DNA of 64,000 bases from Corallococcus caeni (GTDB taxonomy: Bacteria; Myxococcota; Myxococcia; Myxococcales; Myxococcaceae). The notes below the pieces were generated by a model. That model saw only the letters and a program-made list of their open reading frames with translations, had not been told where the DNA came from and ran no database searches. Position 1 is the first letter of the stretch; each line of letters opens with the position of its first letter. Both the position numbers and the translations under genes were made by a program. Of this stretch, positions 50,685-58,730 are shown in pieces. Where the stretch lies: positions 124,001 to 188,000 of the forward strand of contig NZ_BTTW01000010.1 in assembly GCF_036245865.1 (NCBI RefSeq), read 5' to 3'.

Positions 50685-51698
50685 ATGAAGAAGCGTCTGG
50701 GGGACATCCTGCTCGCGCGGGGTGTGGTGGATGCGTTGCAGTTGCAGTCGGCGCTGGCGTACCAGCGCAAGTGGGGCGTGGCGCTGGGGCAGGTGGTGGT
50801 GGACCAGCGCTTCTGCACCGCGGAGGCGGTGCTGTCCGCCCTGGCGGCCCAGTCCGGCGTGGAGGCGGTGGACCTGGACGCCCAGCCGCTGGACGCGTCG
50901 CTCGCGAGGCTGATTCCCTGCAAGCTGGCGGAGGCGCACCGGGTGGTGCCGCTGCGGCTGGAAGGGCAGGGGGTCCGGGAGGTGCTGGTGGTGGCCCTGG
51001 CCGCGCCGGCGAGCCTGGCCACGCTGGACGTGGTGAAGAGCGTGTCCGGCAAGGCGCGCGTGGTGCCGCGGCTGGCCACGGACGCGGCGCTGGGGCGGGC
51101 CATCGGGCGGCTGTACCGGGGCGAGCCGGCGACGCCGCAGCGCCGTCCCGGGATGGAGGGCTTCTCCCTGCCGGAGTGGGACGAGTCGCTGCCCCTGGTG
51201 GTGGGGCAGTCCCTGGCGGAGCTGACGGACATGCCTGCTCCGGAACCTGTTCGGGAACCCGTGCGTGAGCCCGCGCGGGACGCGGGCCTGCCCATGCTGG
51301 CGCCCCTGGAGCCCGCGTGGACGCCGGCGCCGGAGCCGCGCGTGACGGTGCGCGAGCAGGTGCTGGTGTACGGCTGGGGCGCGGACGCGGCGGCCGGGCT
51401 GGTGCGGGTGCTGGGCGGGGCGGGCTTCACGGTGAAGGTGGCGAGCACGGGCGACGTGTGCACGGCGAGCGAGACGCAGGTGGTGGTGGCGCCGCTGCCC
51501 GCGATGGAGGTGCTGGCGCAGCGGCTGCGCGCGCAGGTGCTGGTGGCGGGCAAGACGCCGGAGCGGGACCTGCCCCGCGCGCAGGCGGTGCATGCGCGGG
51601 GCTTCGTGGCGGCGCCGGTGGATCCGGATCTGCTGCTGCGCGCCGTGCGGCGGCTGTCGCGCGCCTCCGAGGAAGCGCGCCTCAAGCGCGCGAGCTGA
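50685..51698 (+). CDS. MshEN-type (GspE N-terminal) domain protein with degenerate receiver-like C-terminus, 337 aa
   Basis: Residues 1-145 form a T2SE N-terminal/MshEN domain: KKRLGDILLARGVVDALQLQSALAYQRKWGVALGQVVVD and, in its second half, AHRVVPLRLEG and VVALAAPASLATLDVVK. MshEN domains often bind c-di-GMP. After a proline-rich linker (~175-225), residues ~230-335 read as a degenerate response-regulator receiver, ending GFVAAPVDPDLLLRAVRRL where functional receivers have a KPVD motif; the phosphoacceptor aspartate is missing. The ATPase of a type II/IV secretion motor is absent. GGGAGG-like sites precede the ATG. Possibly a signalling adaptor in gliding or secretion. Confidence 0.8.
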   Translation: MKKRLGDILLARGVVDALQLQSALAYQRKWGVALGQVVVDQRFCTAEAVLSALAAQSGVEAVDLDAQPLDASLARLIPCKLAEAHRVVPLRLEGQGVREVLVVALAAPASLATLDVVKSVSGKARVVPRLATDAALGRAIGRLYRGEPATPQRRPGMEGFSLPEWDESLPLVVGQSLAELTDMPAPEPVREPVREPARDAGLPMLAPLEPAWTPAPEPRVTVREQVLVYGWGADAAAGLVRVLGGAGFTVKVASTGDVCTASETQVVVAPLPAMEVLAQRLRAQVLVAGKTPERDLPRAQAVHARGFVAAPVDPDLLLRAVRRLSRASEEARLKRAS

Positions 51699-51715
51699 GG
51701 CCTCCCGGCGGAAGG

Positions 51716-52324
51716 TCAGGGCAGCGCGACGAGCCGGGGCATCTCCTCCGCCGCGTCCGGGAGCCACAGCGAGCCCAGCTCCAGGGGGACGGAAGGGAAG
51801 GGCTCGGCGCGCACCAGGGCGTCGTCCTCGTGGCTCGCGGTGAGGAGCCAGCCGCGCTTGAGCCGCTGGTAGACCTCCAGCGTGCGCGCGACGGGGTCCA
51901 CCAGCCAGACGTGGGACACGCCGGCCCGCGCGTACAGGGGCAGCTTGCGGGCCCGGTCCAGCGCGGTGGTGGCGGGGGTGAGGACCTCGCAGATCCAATC
52001 CGGCACCAGGGTGAAGAACGCGGCGCCGGGCTCCGGCGGGGCGGCCACGCGCTCACGGCGCCAGGCGGCCAGGTCGGGCACGAGGATGTCCCCGCCCAGG
52101 TGCAGCTCCGGCGCGCGCAGGAAGCACCAGCGGCCGTTGCCGCCACGGCGCGGGTCCAGCCGCTCACCCAGCTCCACGCCCATCATGAAGGCCGCGCGCG
52201 CGGGCGCCACGGAGAGGCGGGGCGAGGCCACCAGCTCGCCATCGAGGATTTCCCCCACCCAGCCCGACGGCAGCGCCGAGAGCAGGGAGTGGGAGGTGGG
52301 TTGAAGCTGCTGGAGTGCCGTCAT
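51716..52324 (-). CDS. Uma2-family PD-(D/E)xK nuclease-like protein, 202 aa
   Basis: The Uma2 (DUF820) pattern is clear: LPSGWVGEILDGELVASPRLSVAPARAAFMMG at the N-terminus, the catalytic aspartate in LVPDLAAWR, EVLTPATTALDRARKLPLYARAGVSHVWLVDP with E and the strand-helix unit, and ARTLEVYQRL at the C-terminus. The fold is restriction-endonuclease-like; cellular role is not known, and some myxobacteria have many copies. ATG at 52324 begins the conserved part. It is followed on the same strand side by mnmE, whose end is 78 bp away. Confidence 0.88.
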   Translation of the reverse strand: MTALQQLQPTSHSLLSALPSGWVGEILDGELVASPRLSVAPARAAFMMGVELGERLDPRRGGNGRWCFLRAPELHLGGDILVPDLAAWRRERVAAPPEPGAAFFTLVPDWICEVLTPATTALDRARKLPLYARAGVSHVWLVDPVARTLEVYQRLKRGWLLTASHEDDALVRAEPFPSVPLELGSLWLPDAAEEMPRLVALP

Positions 52325-52401
52325 GAATCCTCGGGGAGCGCCGGTGAACGCGAGGCATTCTAGGGAGGGGTCTGACATGCGGACCGCCGCCCGCGGAGGC
52401 A

Positions 52402-53820
52402 CTACTTCCCGATGCAGAAGCGCTGGAAGAGGGTGTCCAGAAGGGCCTCGGAGACGCTCGTTCCGGACACTTCCCCCAGGGCCTCCAGCGCGAGCCCGAC
52501 CTCACCGGAGAGGACCTCCAGGGTGGACACGCGGGACGCCTCTTCCGCGCGGCCCAGCGCCTCGGCGGTGCGACGCAGGGCGTCCGCGTGCCGCTCGGAG
52601 ACGAGGGCCACCGCGGAGGGAGTGCCACCGCCCCACAGCCGCGAGAGCACGGAGGTCCGCAGCGCGTCCACGCCTTCCCCCGTGAGGCCGCTGACGCGCG
52701 GCGGGGTGGGGGAGGGCAGGGCGGACATCCCGTCAGACGCCGCGTCGCCGAGCGGCGAGGGCACGGCGCTGGCCGCGTTCGTGTCGTCCTCCACGGGGTT
52801 CCGCGCCGCGGTCATGACGTCGCACTTACCGGTGACGGTGAGCACGGGCGTGGCGCCGGCCTCGCGCGTCCACGACGCGGCCTCGTCCCGCGAAGTCCCC
52901 GGCGGCAGCACGAGCACCGCCAGGTCCACGGCCGCGAGCAGCTCCTTCGTGCGCGCGATGCCCAGGGCCTCCACGCGGCCGGGGGCCTCGCGCAGGCCGG
53001 CGGTGTCGTAGAGCGTGACGCCCAGGCCGTCCCACTCGACGCGGGCCTCCAGGGCATCGCGGGTGGTGCCGGGCTCGTCGTCCACCAGCGCGCGGGCCTC
53101 GCCCACCAGCCGGTTGAACAGCGTGGACTTGCCCGCGTTCACCGGGCCGTACAGCGCCACGCGCGCGCCCTGACGCACCAGCCGTCCGCGCCCCACCTCC
53201 GCGCGCAGCGCCTCCGCGGCGGAGCGCAGCGCGGCGACCCGTGAGCCGGCTTCCGCATCCGCTCCTTCCGCCTCGTCGGGGAAGTTGAGGACGCCCTCCA
53301 GGTCCGCGTGCAGCTCGCGCAGCGGCAGCTCCAGCGCGCGGATCCGTTCAGCCAGCGCCCCGGACAGCCCCGCCGCGGCGGCGCGCACGGCCGCCTCCGA
53401 GTCCGCGGCCACCAGGTCCGCGACCGCCTCCGCGCGGGTCAGGTCGATGCGACCGTGGAGGAACGCGCGCCGGGTGAACTCACCGGGGAGCGCCGGACGC
53501 ACGCGCGCGTCCTCCAGCGCCCGCGCGAGCAGCAGCCGCAGGAGCCTCGGGCTGCCATGCGCGTGCAGCTCCACCACGTCCTCGCCGGTGAAGGACCGGG
53601 GGGCCTGGAAGTAGAGGAACAGGCCCTCGTCCAGCACCGCGCCCGCCGCGTCCACGAACGACGTCAGGTACGCGTGGCGCGGAGTCGGGGACGCCGGAAC
53701 CCCGGGCGCGAGCCCGCGCCCCACCTCCAGCGCGGCCGGCCCGGACACCCGGAGGATGCCCACCGCCCCCGCGGCGGGCGCGGTGGCGAGCGCGACGATG
53801 GTGGCGGACTCAGGCGTCAT
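52402..53820 (-). CDS. mnmE: tRNA modification GTPase MnmE, 472 aa, with altered G4 motif
   Basis: With MnmG it installs the 5-carboxymethylaminomethyl group on wobble uridines. An N-terminal folate-binding domain is followed by the helical domain into which the G domain is inserted: G1 GPVNAGKST (225-233), G2 PGTTRD, G3 DTAG (272-275). The G4 position reads TGKCD (330-334) rather than NKxD, and about 40 residues rich in Pro, Ser and Ala separate it from G5 SGLTGEG (377-383). The C-terminus FCIGK carries the essential cysteine. It is the last gene of the leftward rpmH-rnpA-yidD-yidC-jag block. Confidence 0.94.
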   Translation of the reverse strand: MTPESATIVALATAPAAGAVGILRVSGPAALEVGRGLAPGVPASPTPRHAYLTSFVDAAGAVLDEGLFLYFQAPRSFTGEDVVELHAHGSPRLLRLLLARALEDARVRPALPGEFTRRAFLHGRIDLTRAEAVADLVAADSEAAVRAAAAGLSGALAERIRALELPLRELHADLEGVLNFPDEAEGADAEAGSRVAALRSAAEALRAEVGRGRLVRQGARVALYGPVNAGKSTLFNRLVGEARALVDDEPGTTRDALEARVEWDGLGVTLYDTAGLREAPGRVEALGIARTKELLAAVDLAVLVLPPGTSRDEAASWTREAGATPVLTVTGKCDVMTAARNPVEDDTNAASAVPSPLGDAASDGMSALPSPTPPRVSGLTGEGVDALRTSVLSRLWGGGTPSAVALVSERHADALRRTAEALGRAEEASRVSTLEVLSGEVGLALEALGEVSGTSVSEALLDTLFQRFCIGK

Positions 53821-53870
53821 GGCGGGGCAGGGGACCACCGGAAGACGGGCGCACGCCCCGCCCCGGAATC

Positions 53871-54098
53871 CTACCGGGGCCCCTGCGGCGGGGTGGAGCC
53901 GCGGGCGGCGCGCTCCACGTCGTCGCGGTGCTGCTCGATGTACTTCTCCACCTCGGCGTCGTCGACCTCCAGGTCGCGCAGCACGCCCGGATAGACGAAG
54001 CGGAAGGCCGGGGACTCTTCATCCCCTCGCAGGCGGAAGCTCATCTTCAGCACCGCCGCGCCATACAGCTTGTCTTTCAATCCCTTCGCCTTACCCAT
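53871..54098 (-). CDS. Small conserved hypothetical protein between khpB and mnmE, 75 aa
   Basis: A soluble, charged protein: GKAKGLKDKLYGAAVLKMSFRLRGDEESPAFRFVYPGVLRDLEV followed by a helix (DAEVEKYIEQHRDDVERAARG). It lies on the same strand as its neighbours, 43 bp after khpB and 50 bp before mnmE. No domain is recognised. The conserved position suggests a real gene. Confidence 0.7.
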   Translation of the reverse strand: MGKAKGLKDKLYGAAVLKMSFRLRGDEESPAFRFVYPGVLRDLEVDDAEVEKYIEQHRDDVERAARGSTPPQGPR

Positions 54099-54141
54099 TC
54101 GCTCCTCTCACGCCCGCCGGCGGCCCCGAGCGGGCACCTGC

Positions 54142-54933
54142 TCAGGCGTCGACGTCGTCCTCGTCGTCGTCCGGCAGCAGGCTCCGCTTGGGCATCGGGG
54201 CGGGCTTCGCCGGGGTGAACACCACGCGTCGGTTGCGGCCTTCACCTTCCGCCGCCACCTTCACTCCACCCACTCCTTCTACTGCCTTCAGGACGCGCGC
54301 GCGGTCCTCAGTCTTCATCGCGGCGAACGCATAGAAGCGCCCCAGGCTGGCGGACTTCTCCGCGAGCTTGCGGACGGCCTCCCGGAACGCCGGATCCTCC
54401 TCGACCTGCAGCGAGCGCTCGTCCGCCTCCGCGCCCTTCGCGGGAGCCTGTGCCTGAGCGGGCTTCGAGGCCTGCTGCGCCGGCTGCCCACCCCGGGCGT
54501 TGCGCTGCTGCGGCTGCGCGGCCGGAGCGGCGGCCGGAGCCCGGGCCGGCTTCTGCGCGGGCGTGGAAGCCGCCACCTGCTCCACGGTCGCGGCCGGAGC
54601 GGCGGCCTGGGCCTGGGCCTGGGCCTCGCGGCGCGGCCGGGGCTCCGGGTGCGCGCCCGCGCCCAGCATCACCCAGCGGCGCTCCACGCCCGGGCGGTGG
54701 AGCATCTTGTTGAGCAGGAACTGGAGCGAATCCAGCACCTGGCTGCGCTTGCCCGGCTCCACGCCCGGAGGCGGGCCGGACTCGAAGTGGAGCGCCACGG
54801 ACAGGCTGCCGTCGGTGGCGTCCTGCAGGTCCAGCCGCGCCGGGAACCCCATCAGCCCGAGGATGTCCGTGAGCAGCTTCTCCACCCGGGGGCGGAAGTC
54901 CCCGCCGCCCGCCACGCCCTGAGTCCCGCTCAC
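54142..54933 (-). CDS. khpB: RNA-binding protein KhpB/Jag (KH-R3H), 263 aa
   Basis: KhpB proteins are RNA chaperone-like regulators linked to cell division and elongation. The KH domain is at residues ~10-95 (VEKLLTDILGLMGFPARLDL, with QVLDSLQFLLNKML), followed by a long linker rich in Ala, Pro and Gln, and the R3H domain (LQVEEDPAFREAVRKLAEKSASLGRFYAFAAMKTEDRARVLKAVE). The tail is acidic (DDDEDDVDA). The GTG start at 54933 overlaps the yidC stop codon (GTGA), giving strong translational coupling with YidC. The linker is long for the family. Confidence 0.9.
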   Translation of the reverse strand: MSGTQGVAGGGDFRPRVEKLLTDILGLMGFPARLDLQDATDGSLSVALHFESGPPPGVEPGKRSQVLDSLQFLLNKMLHRPGVERRWVMLGAGAHPEPRPRREAQAQAQAAAPAATVEQVAASTPAQKPARAPAAAPAAQPQQRNARGGQPAQQASKPAQAQAPAKGAEADERSLQVEEDPAFREAVRKLAEKSASLGRFYAFAAMKTEDRARVLKAVEGVGGVKVAAEGEGRNRRVVFTPAKPAPMPKRSLLPDDDEDDVDA

Positions 54934-56750
54934 TTGCGTTTGCCTCCCCCGGCGGGCACCACCGCCGGCGTCCCGCCGCCCGTCTGGTTCTTCTTGCGGT
55001 CCAGCCACTTGCGCAGGCCCCACTGCTGGCCGATGGAGAGCACGTTGTTCGTGAAGATGTAGAGCGACAGGCCCGCCGGGTACTGCAGCAGCGTGAACGT
55101 GAAGATGATGGGCATGACCCAGGTCATGATCCGCGCCTGCGCCGCGTCCATCATCTGCGGCTGCATCTTCTGCGTGATGATCATCGACACGCCCAGCGCC
55201 AGCGGCAGGATGTACGTCGGGTCCTTGTAGGTGAGGTCGCGCCAGATGGGGCCGAAGAAGGGCTCGCCGTAGATTTCGAAGCTGTTGCGCAGCGACGTGA
55301 ACAGCGCGATCCACACCGGCATCTGGATGAGCAGCGGCAGACAGCCGCCCAGGGGGTTCACCTTCGCCTCCTGGTACAGCTTCATGATCTCCAGGTTCTG
55401 GCGTTCCTTGTCGTCCGCGAACTTCTTGCGGATCTCATCCATCTTCGGCTGCAGCACCTTCACCGCCTCCATGCTGACCATGGAGCGGTAGGTGAGCGGC
55501 AGGAGCACCAGCTTCACCACCACGGTGAGCAGGATGATGGCGACGCCCCAGTTCCCCACGATGCCGTGGAAGAACTTCATGACCGCGAGCAAAATCTTGC
55601 AGACCACCGCCCAGATGCCGAAGTCGACGGTGTCCTCCAGCGCCGGGTGGAACGTCGTGGCGGACAGGCCCGCGACGCTTCGCAGCTCCGCGCCGGGCAC
55701 CGGGCGCAGCAGGTCCGGATCCTTGGGGCCCAGGTAGCCGCCGAAGCGGAACGTGGCCACCTGGCCGGGCTCCACCTTGAGCGGGAAGCCCGCGGACACC
55801 TCGCGCCCGGTGGGCGTGGCGGTCAGCGTGCAGTGGCCGTTGAGCGCGCCTTCCAGCGGGTAGAGCGCGGACAGGAAGTACTGCTGGTTGATGCCGAAGA
55901 AGGAGATGGGGCCGCGCGTCTCCTCGGGCGGCTTGTCACCCGGAGACAGGTTGTGGAGCTTGTCCTCCACCCAGCACGCGGAGCGGCTCAGGTTGCCCAC
56001 GCCGCCGAAGAAGGACGGCGCGTGCTCGAACTCCGGGTCGATGGCGCGGCCGTAGTGCACCTTGAGCTCGCCTGTCTGCGCCTGGGCGGAGGTGTTGCGC
56101 ACCTGGAGGGTGTAGGTGAACTCGAAGCCCTCGCGCGGCCACTGGAGCGTCTTCGTCAGCTCCCACGGGCCCTGGCGGCCGGTGAACGCCACGCTGCCGC
56201 CGTTGTCGGAGGGGCCCTCCTGCACGGCGTAGCGGGTGTTCGCCGCCAGCGGTGCGCCGCCTTCAATGGTCACCGCGAGCGGCAGGGGCTGGCCGGGCAC
56301 CGGGTGCGCCAGGTTCATCTGCGGCGGCGGGGGGATGTCCTTGCCGAAGAGCTTCTCGAAGCCCTCCTTGACGGTGAGCGACTGCTGCTCGCGCATCTTC
56401 GTGCCCTGGAGCACGGCGGAGGTGAGGCCGGCGCCCTCGGAGGAGAAGGTGTACTTCACCTCCGGCCGGGCGAAGTCCACGGTGCGCGCGGGCGGGGGCG
56501 GGGCCTCCGCGTGGGTGCCCCCGTCCTCCGCGCCCATGCCCGGCGGCGGCACGGCGGCCATGCCCGGGGTGCCCGCGTCCAGCGTGGCCGCGACTTCGAC
56601 CCCGCCGTCCGTGCCTTCCGCGCCCGGAGGCGGCCCCTTGGGGGCGAAGAAGAAGGTGTAGGCGGCGGTCGCCGCGAAGGAGAGGGCGAGCGCCAGGAGC
56701 AGCCGCTTCTGCGAATCGTTGGACTGGGGCGACAGCGGGTCGTTCGTCAT
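54930..56750 (-). CDS. yidC: Membrane protein insertase YidC, 606 aa
   Basis: YidC inserts membrane proteins independently and with SecYEG. The N-terminal helix (RLLLALALSFAATAAYTFFFAPK) is followed by a long periplasmic beta-sandwich domain (~60-380, as in Gram-negative members), and five C-terminal helices: FHGIVGNWGVAIILLTVVVKLVLLPLTYRSMVSMEAVKVLQPKM includes the conserved arginine of the groove. The C-terminus is lysine-rich (QTGGGTPAVVPAGGGKRK), typical for ribosome contact. ATG at 56750. yidD lies upstream on the same strand (52-bp gap). Confidence 0.95.
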   Translation of the reverse strand: MTNDPLSPQSNDSQKRLLLALALSFAATAAYTFFFAPKGPPPGAEGTDGGVEVAATLDAGTPGMAAVPPPGMGAEDGGTHAEAPPPPARTVDFARPEVKYTFSSEGAGLTSAVLQGTKMREQQSLTVKEGFEKLFGKDIPPPPQMNLAHPVPGQPLPLAVTIEGGAPLAANTRYAVQEGPSDNGGSVAFTGRQGPWELTKTLQWPREGFEFTYTLQVRNTSAQAQTGELKVHYGRAIDPEFEHAPSFFGGVGNLSRSACWVEDKLHNLSPGDKPPEETRGPISFFGINQQYFLSALYPLEGALNGHCTLTATPTGREVSAGFPLKVEPGQVATFRFGGYLGPKDPDLLRPVPGAELRSVAGLSATTFHPALEDTVDFGIWAVVCKILLAVMKFFHGIVGNWGVAIILLTVVVKLVLLPLTYRSMVSMEAVKVLQPKMDEIRKKFADDKERQNLEIMKLYQEAKVNPLGGCLPLLIQMPVWIALFTSLRNSFEIYGEPFFGPIWRDLTYKDPTYILPLALGVSMIITQKMQPQMMDAAQARIMTWVMPIIFTFTLLQYPAGLSLYIFTNNVLSIGQQWGLRKWLDRKKNQTGGGTPAVVPAGGGKRK

Positions 56751-56802
56751 GGATTTCCCTGTACCGGCGGCGGACGGCCGGAGGGCGGGCGGAAGCAAAC
56801 CG

Positions 56803-57021
56803 TCAGGGGACGGGATCGAATCCACCGGGGTGGAATGGCTGGCAGCGCAGCAGGCGCCAGACGGTGAGGGCGCTGCCCTTCACCCCGCCGTGCTTCTCCA
56901 GCGCCTGCATGGCGTAGGTGGAGCACGAGGGGTGGAACCGACACGCCTTCGGCAGCAGCGGCCCCAGGAACCGCCGGTAGAAGCGGATGGGCAGGGCGAT
57001 GACGAAGGCGAGTGGACTCAT
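56803..57021 (-). CDS. yidD: Membrane protein insertion efficiency factor YidD, 72 aa
   Basis: YidD is a small amphipathic protein assisting YidC. The motif [34 protein letters not shown] includes the conserved PxCRFxPSCSxY; the C-terminus [17 protein letters not shown] is also canonical. Start ATG at 57021 overlaps the rnpA stop (ATGA), so the two are translationally coupled. Confidence 0.95.
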   Translation of the reverse strand: MSPLAFVIALPIRFYRRFLGPLLPKACRFHPSCSTYAMQALEKHGGVKGSALTVWRLLRCQPFHPGGFDPVP

Positions 57022-57437
57022 GGGGCGGGCTCTTTAGGGGGCACGCGAGGTGCCGGAAAGAGCCGTTGCAGCTTACGGGTGACGCCGTCGAACGCACGGG
57101 AAACTTGCGCGAAGGAGGCTTCCTTCGCCGAGGAGCGGACGACCAGGACTACGTCGAGACCGGGGGGCCATTGCCCGCGCTGCTTGCGGAACAGCTCGCG
57201 AAGCAGTCTGCGAAGGCGTGCGCGCACCACCGCGTTGCCCACCTTGCTGGAGACGGTGAGCCCTACGCGGGAGTGCGCCCGGTTGTTGCGTTGAACGAGG
57301 GCCAGGAGGCAGTCGGACGGAACCTTCTGACCGCCCTCCTGGACCTCCAGGAACTCACGCCGCTGGAGCAGGCGAAAGGCCTTGGGGAAGCGCTCGTCGG
57401 TTGCCTGAGGCACCCGCGGCGCCGCTCCCTCGGCCAT
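57018..57437 (-). CDS. rnpA: Ribonuclease P protein component RnpA, 139 aa
   Basis: RnpA supports the catalytic RNA in 5' processing of tRNA precursors. The core shows [48 protein letters not shown] and [11 protein letters not shown]. The usual RNR motif (RNxxKR) appears as [11 protein letters not shown], so the asparagine and a lysine are replaced by alanine and leucine. It lies between rpmH and yidD on the minus strand, with its own stop overlapping the yidD start. Confidence 0.93.
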   Translation of the reverse strand: MAEGAAPRVPQATDERFPKAFRLLQRREFLEVQEGGQKVPSDCLLALVQRNNRAHSRVGLTVSSKVGNAVVRARLRRLLRELFRKQRGQWPPGLDVVLVVRSSAKEASFAQVSRAFDGVTRKLQRLFPAPRVPPKEPAP

Positions 57438-57452
57438 CGTCCGTGCGTCCAG

Positions 57453-57605
57453 TTACTTCTTGAACGACGACACCACCAGGCGCTTACGGCCCTTGGCCCG
57501 GCGGCGCTTGAGGACATCCCGGCCGCCCTTGGTGGCATTCCGCTTACGGAACCCGTGGGCGCGGTTGCGCCGGATCTTCGACGGCTGGTACGTGCGCTTG
57601 GACAC
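57453..57605 (-). CDS. rpmH: 50S ribosomal protein L34, 50 aa
   Basis: A small, very basic protein found by reading the minus strand: [20 protein letters not shown] and further [17 protein letters not shown] at 57605 is the start, and the stop TAA is at 57453. It is the first gene of the conserved leftward block and lies 15 bp upstream of rnpA. Confidence 0.95.
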   Translation of the reverse strand: MSKRTYQPSKIRRNRAHGFRKRNATKGGRDVLKRRRAKGRKRLVVSSFKK

Positions 57606-57754
57606 AACGACTCCTGAGAGCTGAAGGCAGCGCCTGGACCATCCGGCGCGACCCGTACAGTGGAAAGGGGGCGTCCGTAACCCTATTTCCTGGACAAGTC
57701 AATCAAGGATCACCAGCGCCGACCGTGCAGCCCTGCGCTGGGGGGACTTGGCGA

Positions 57755-58474
57755 TCATGTAGGAAAAGGAGGGACGGGGCAAGGAACGGCGAGCGGGTGG
57801 TTCCAGTAGAGCGCGTGGATGCGCTCGGTGTCCGCGTCGAAGTCGAACAGGAAGCCGCCGGGCACACGGAGGACCGGGGCCTCCATGTGGGTCTCCCGCG
57901 TGAAGGGGATGCCCCGGGCCGTCAGCGCTTCCTCCAGCCGCGGCTTGGTCATCGACGGATCCAGGAACCAGCCCGTGAACTCCAGGCTGGTGAAGGCCCC
58001 CACGCCGCTGTCCACCTCCAGGAACCGGAGACGGCCGTCCTCCAGGCCCAGTTGCACGGCGCCGTAGAACCAGCAGACGGTGCCCGGCTCCAACGTGGGC
58101 GTCACCTCTTCGGGGACTCCCAGCAAGGCCACCACCGCCTCGGCGCTCATTGAAGGACTCAGCGGCTCCAGGGTCCCGAGCTTCAGCGCCCGCGCGAAGT
58201 CGATGGCCACGTGACGGCCCTGGCGGACGTCCTCGAACGCGGTCACCCCCGCGTGCCAGCGCCGGACGTGATCCAGTGCCTCCACCTCCGAAGTGAAGCC
58301 TTCGGGAGGGAGCCACGGAAGAGGCAGCTCCTTCGGCGTGGGGCCCAGGTAGTCCTCATACAAGGAGAGCTCGTGCGACGTGTGCTCGCCCGGTGGATCG
58401 TGCCGGCGGAGCAGGAACGTGCGTCCCCCGGTCGTCGCCGCGAACAGCGTCCTGCGCTCGTTGATGTTCGCCAT
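57755..58474 (-). CDS. Unrecognised gene between rpmH and dnaA, 239 aa
   Basis: A soluble protein without signal or membrane segment. Visible parts are TGGRTFLLRRHDPPGEHTSHELS at the start, WLPPEGFTSEVEALDHVRRWHAG, a central MSAEAVVALLGVPEEVTPTLEPGTVCWFYGAVQLGLEDGRLRFLEVD (resembling an immunity or SMI1-like layout) and GGFLFDFDADTERIHALYW near the end. I recognise no family with confidence. It takes the place normally left empty between rpmH and dnaA and is divergent from dnaA (256-bp gap). Confidence 0.65.
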   Translation of the reverse strand: MANINERRTLFAATTGGRTFLLRRHDPPGEHTSHELSLYEDYLGPTPKELPLPWLPPEGFTSEVEALDHVRRWHAGVTAFEDVRQGRHVAIDFARALKLGTLEPLSPSMSAEAVVALLGVPEEVTPTLEPGTVCWFYGAVQLGLEDGRLRFLEVDSGVGAFTSLEFTGWFLDPSMTKPRLEEALTARGIPFTRETHMEAPVLRVPGGFLFDFDADTERIHALYWNHPLAVPCPVPPFPT

Positions 58475-58730
58475 GCGTTCATGTCCTGTGCAACGTTGGG
58501 TGGATCACGTCAAGGCCGTTCAGGTGGCGCCGCCGCCCACCTCCCGCAACCCATCGGAACGGCTCGCGCCAGGGACAGAAGGCGGATCCACCGGGAGTGA
58601 TCATCCCCACCCGCCAGGGGGTCCCGCTGATCCGTGCTACAGGCCGGTTCCTTGATCAGCCGGAGAGCGGGTGTTAGCACCGCCGGACGCCCGCTGGTTC
58701 TCTTCATCCGCGCCGTCCCCGAGCCTCCGT

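Noticed and set aside
58475-58730. Origin of replication immediately upstream of dnaA
   Set aside because: I see no DnaA box and no AT-rich stretch in this interval. An origin there cannot be excluded, but the boxes at 38.8 kb are the only clear candidates.
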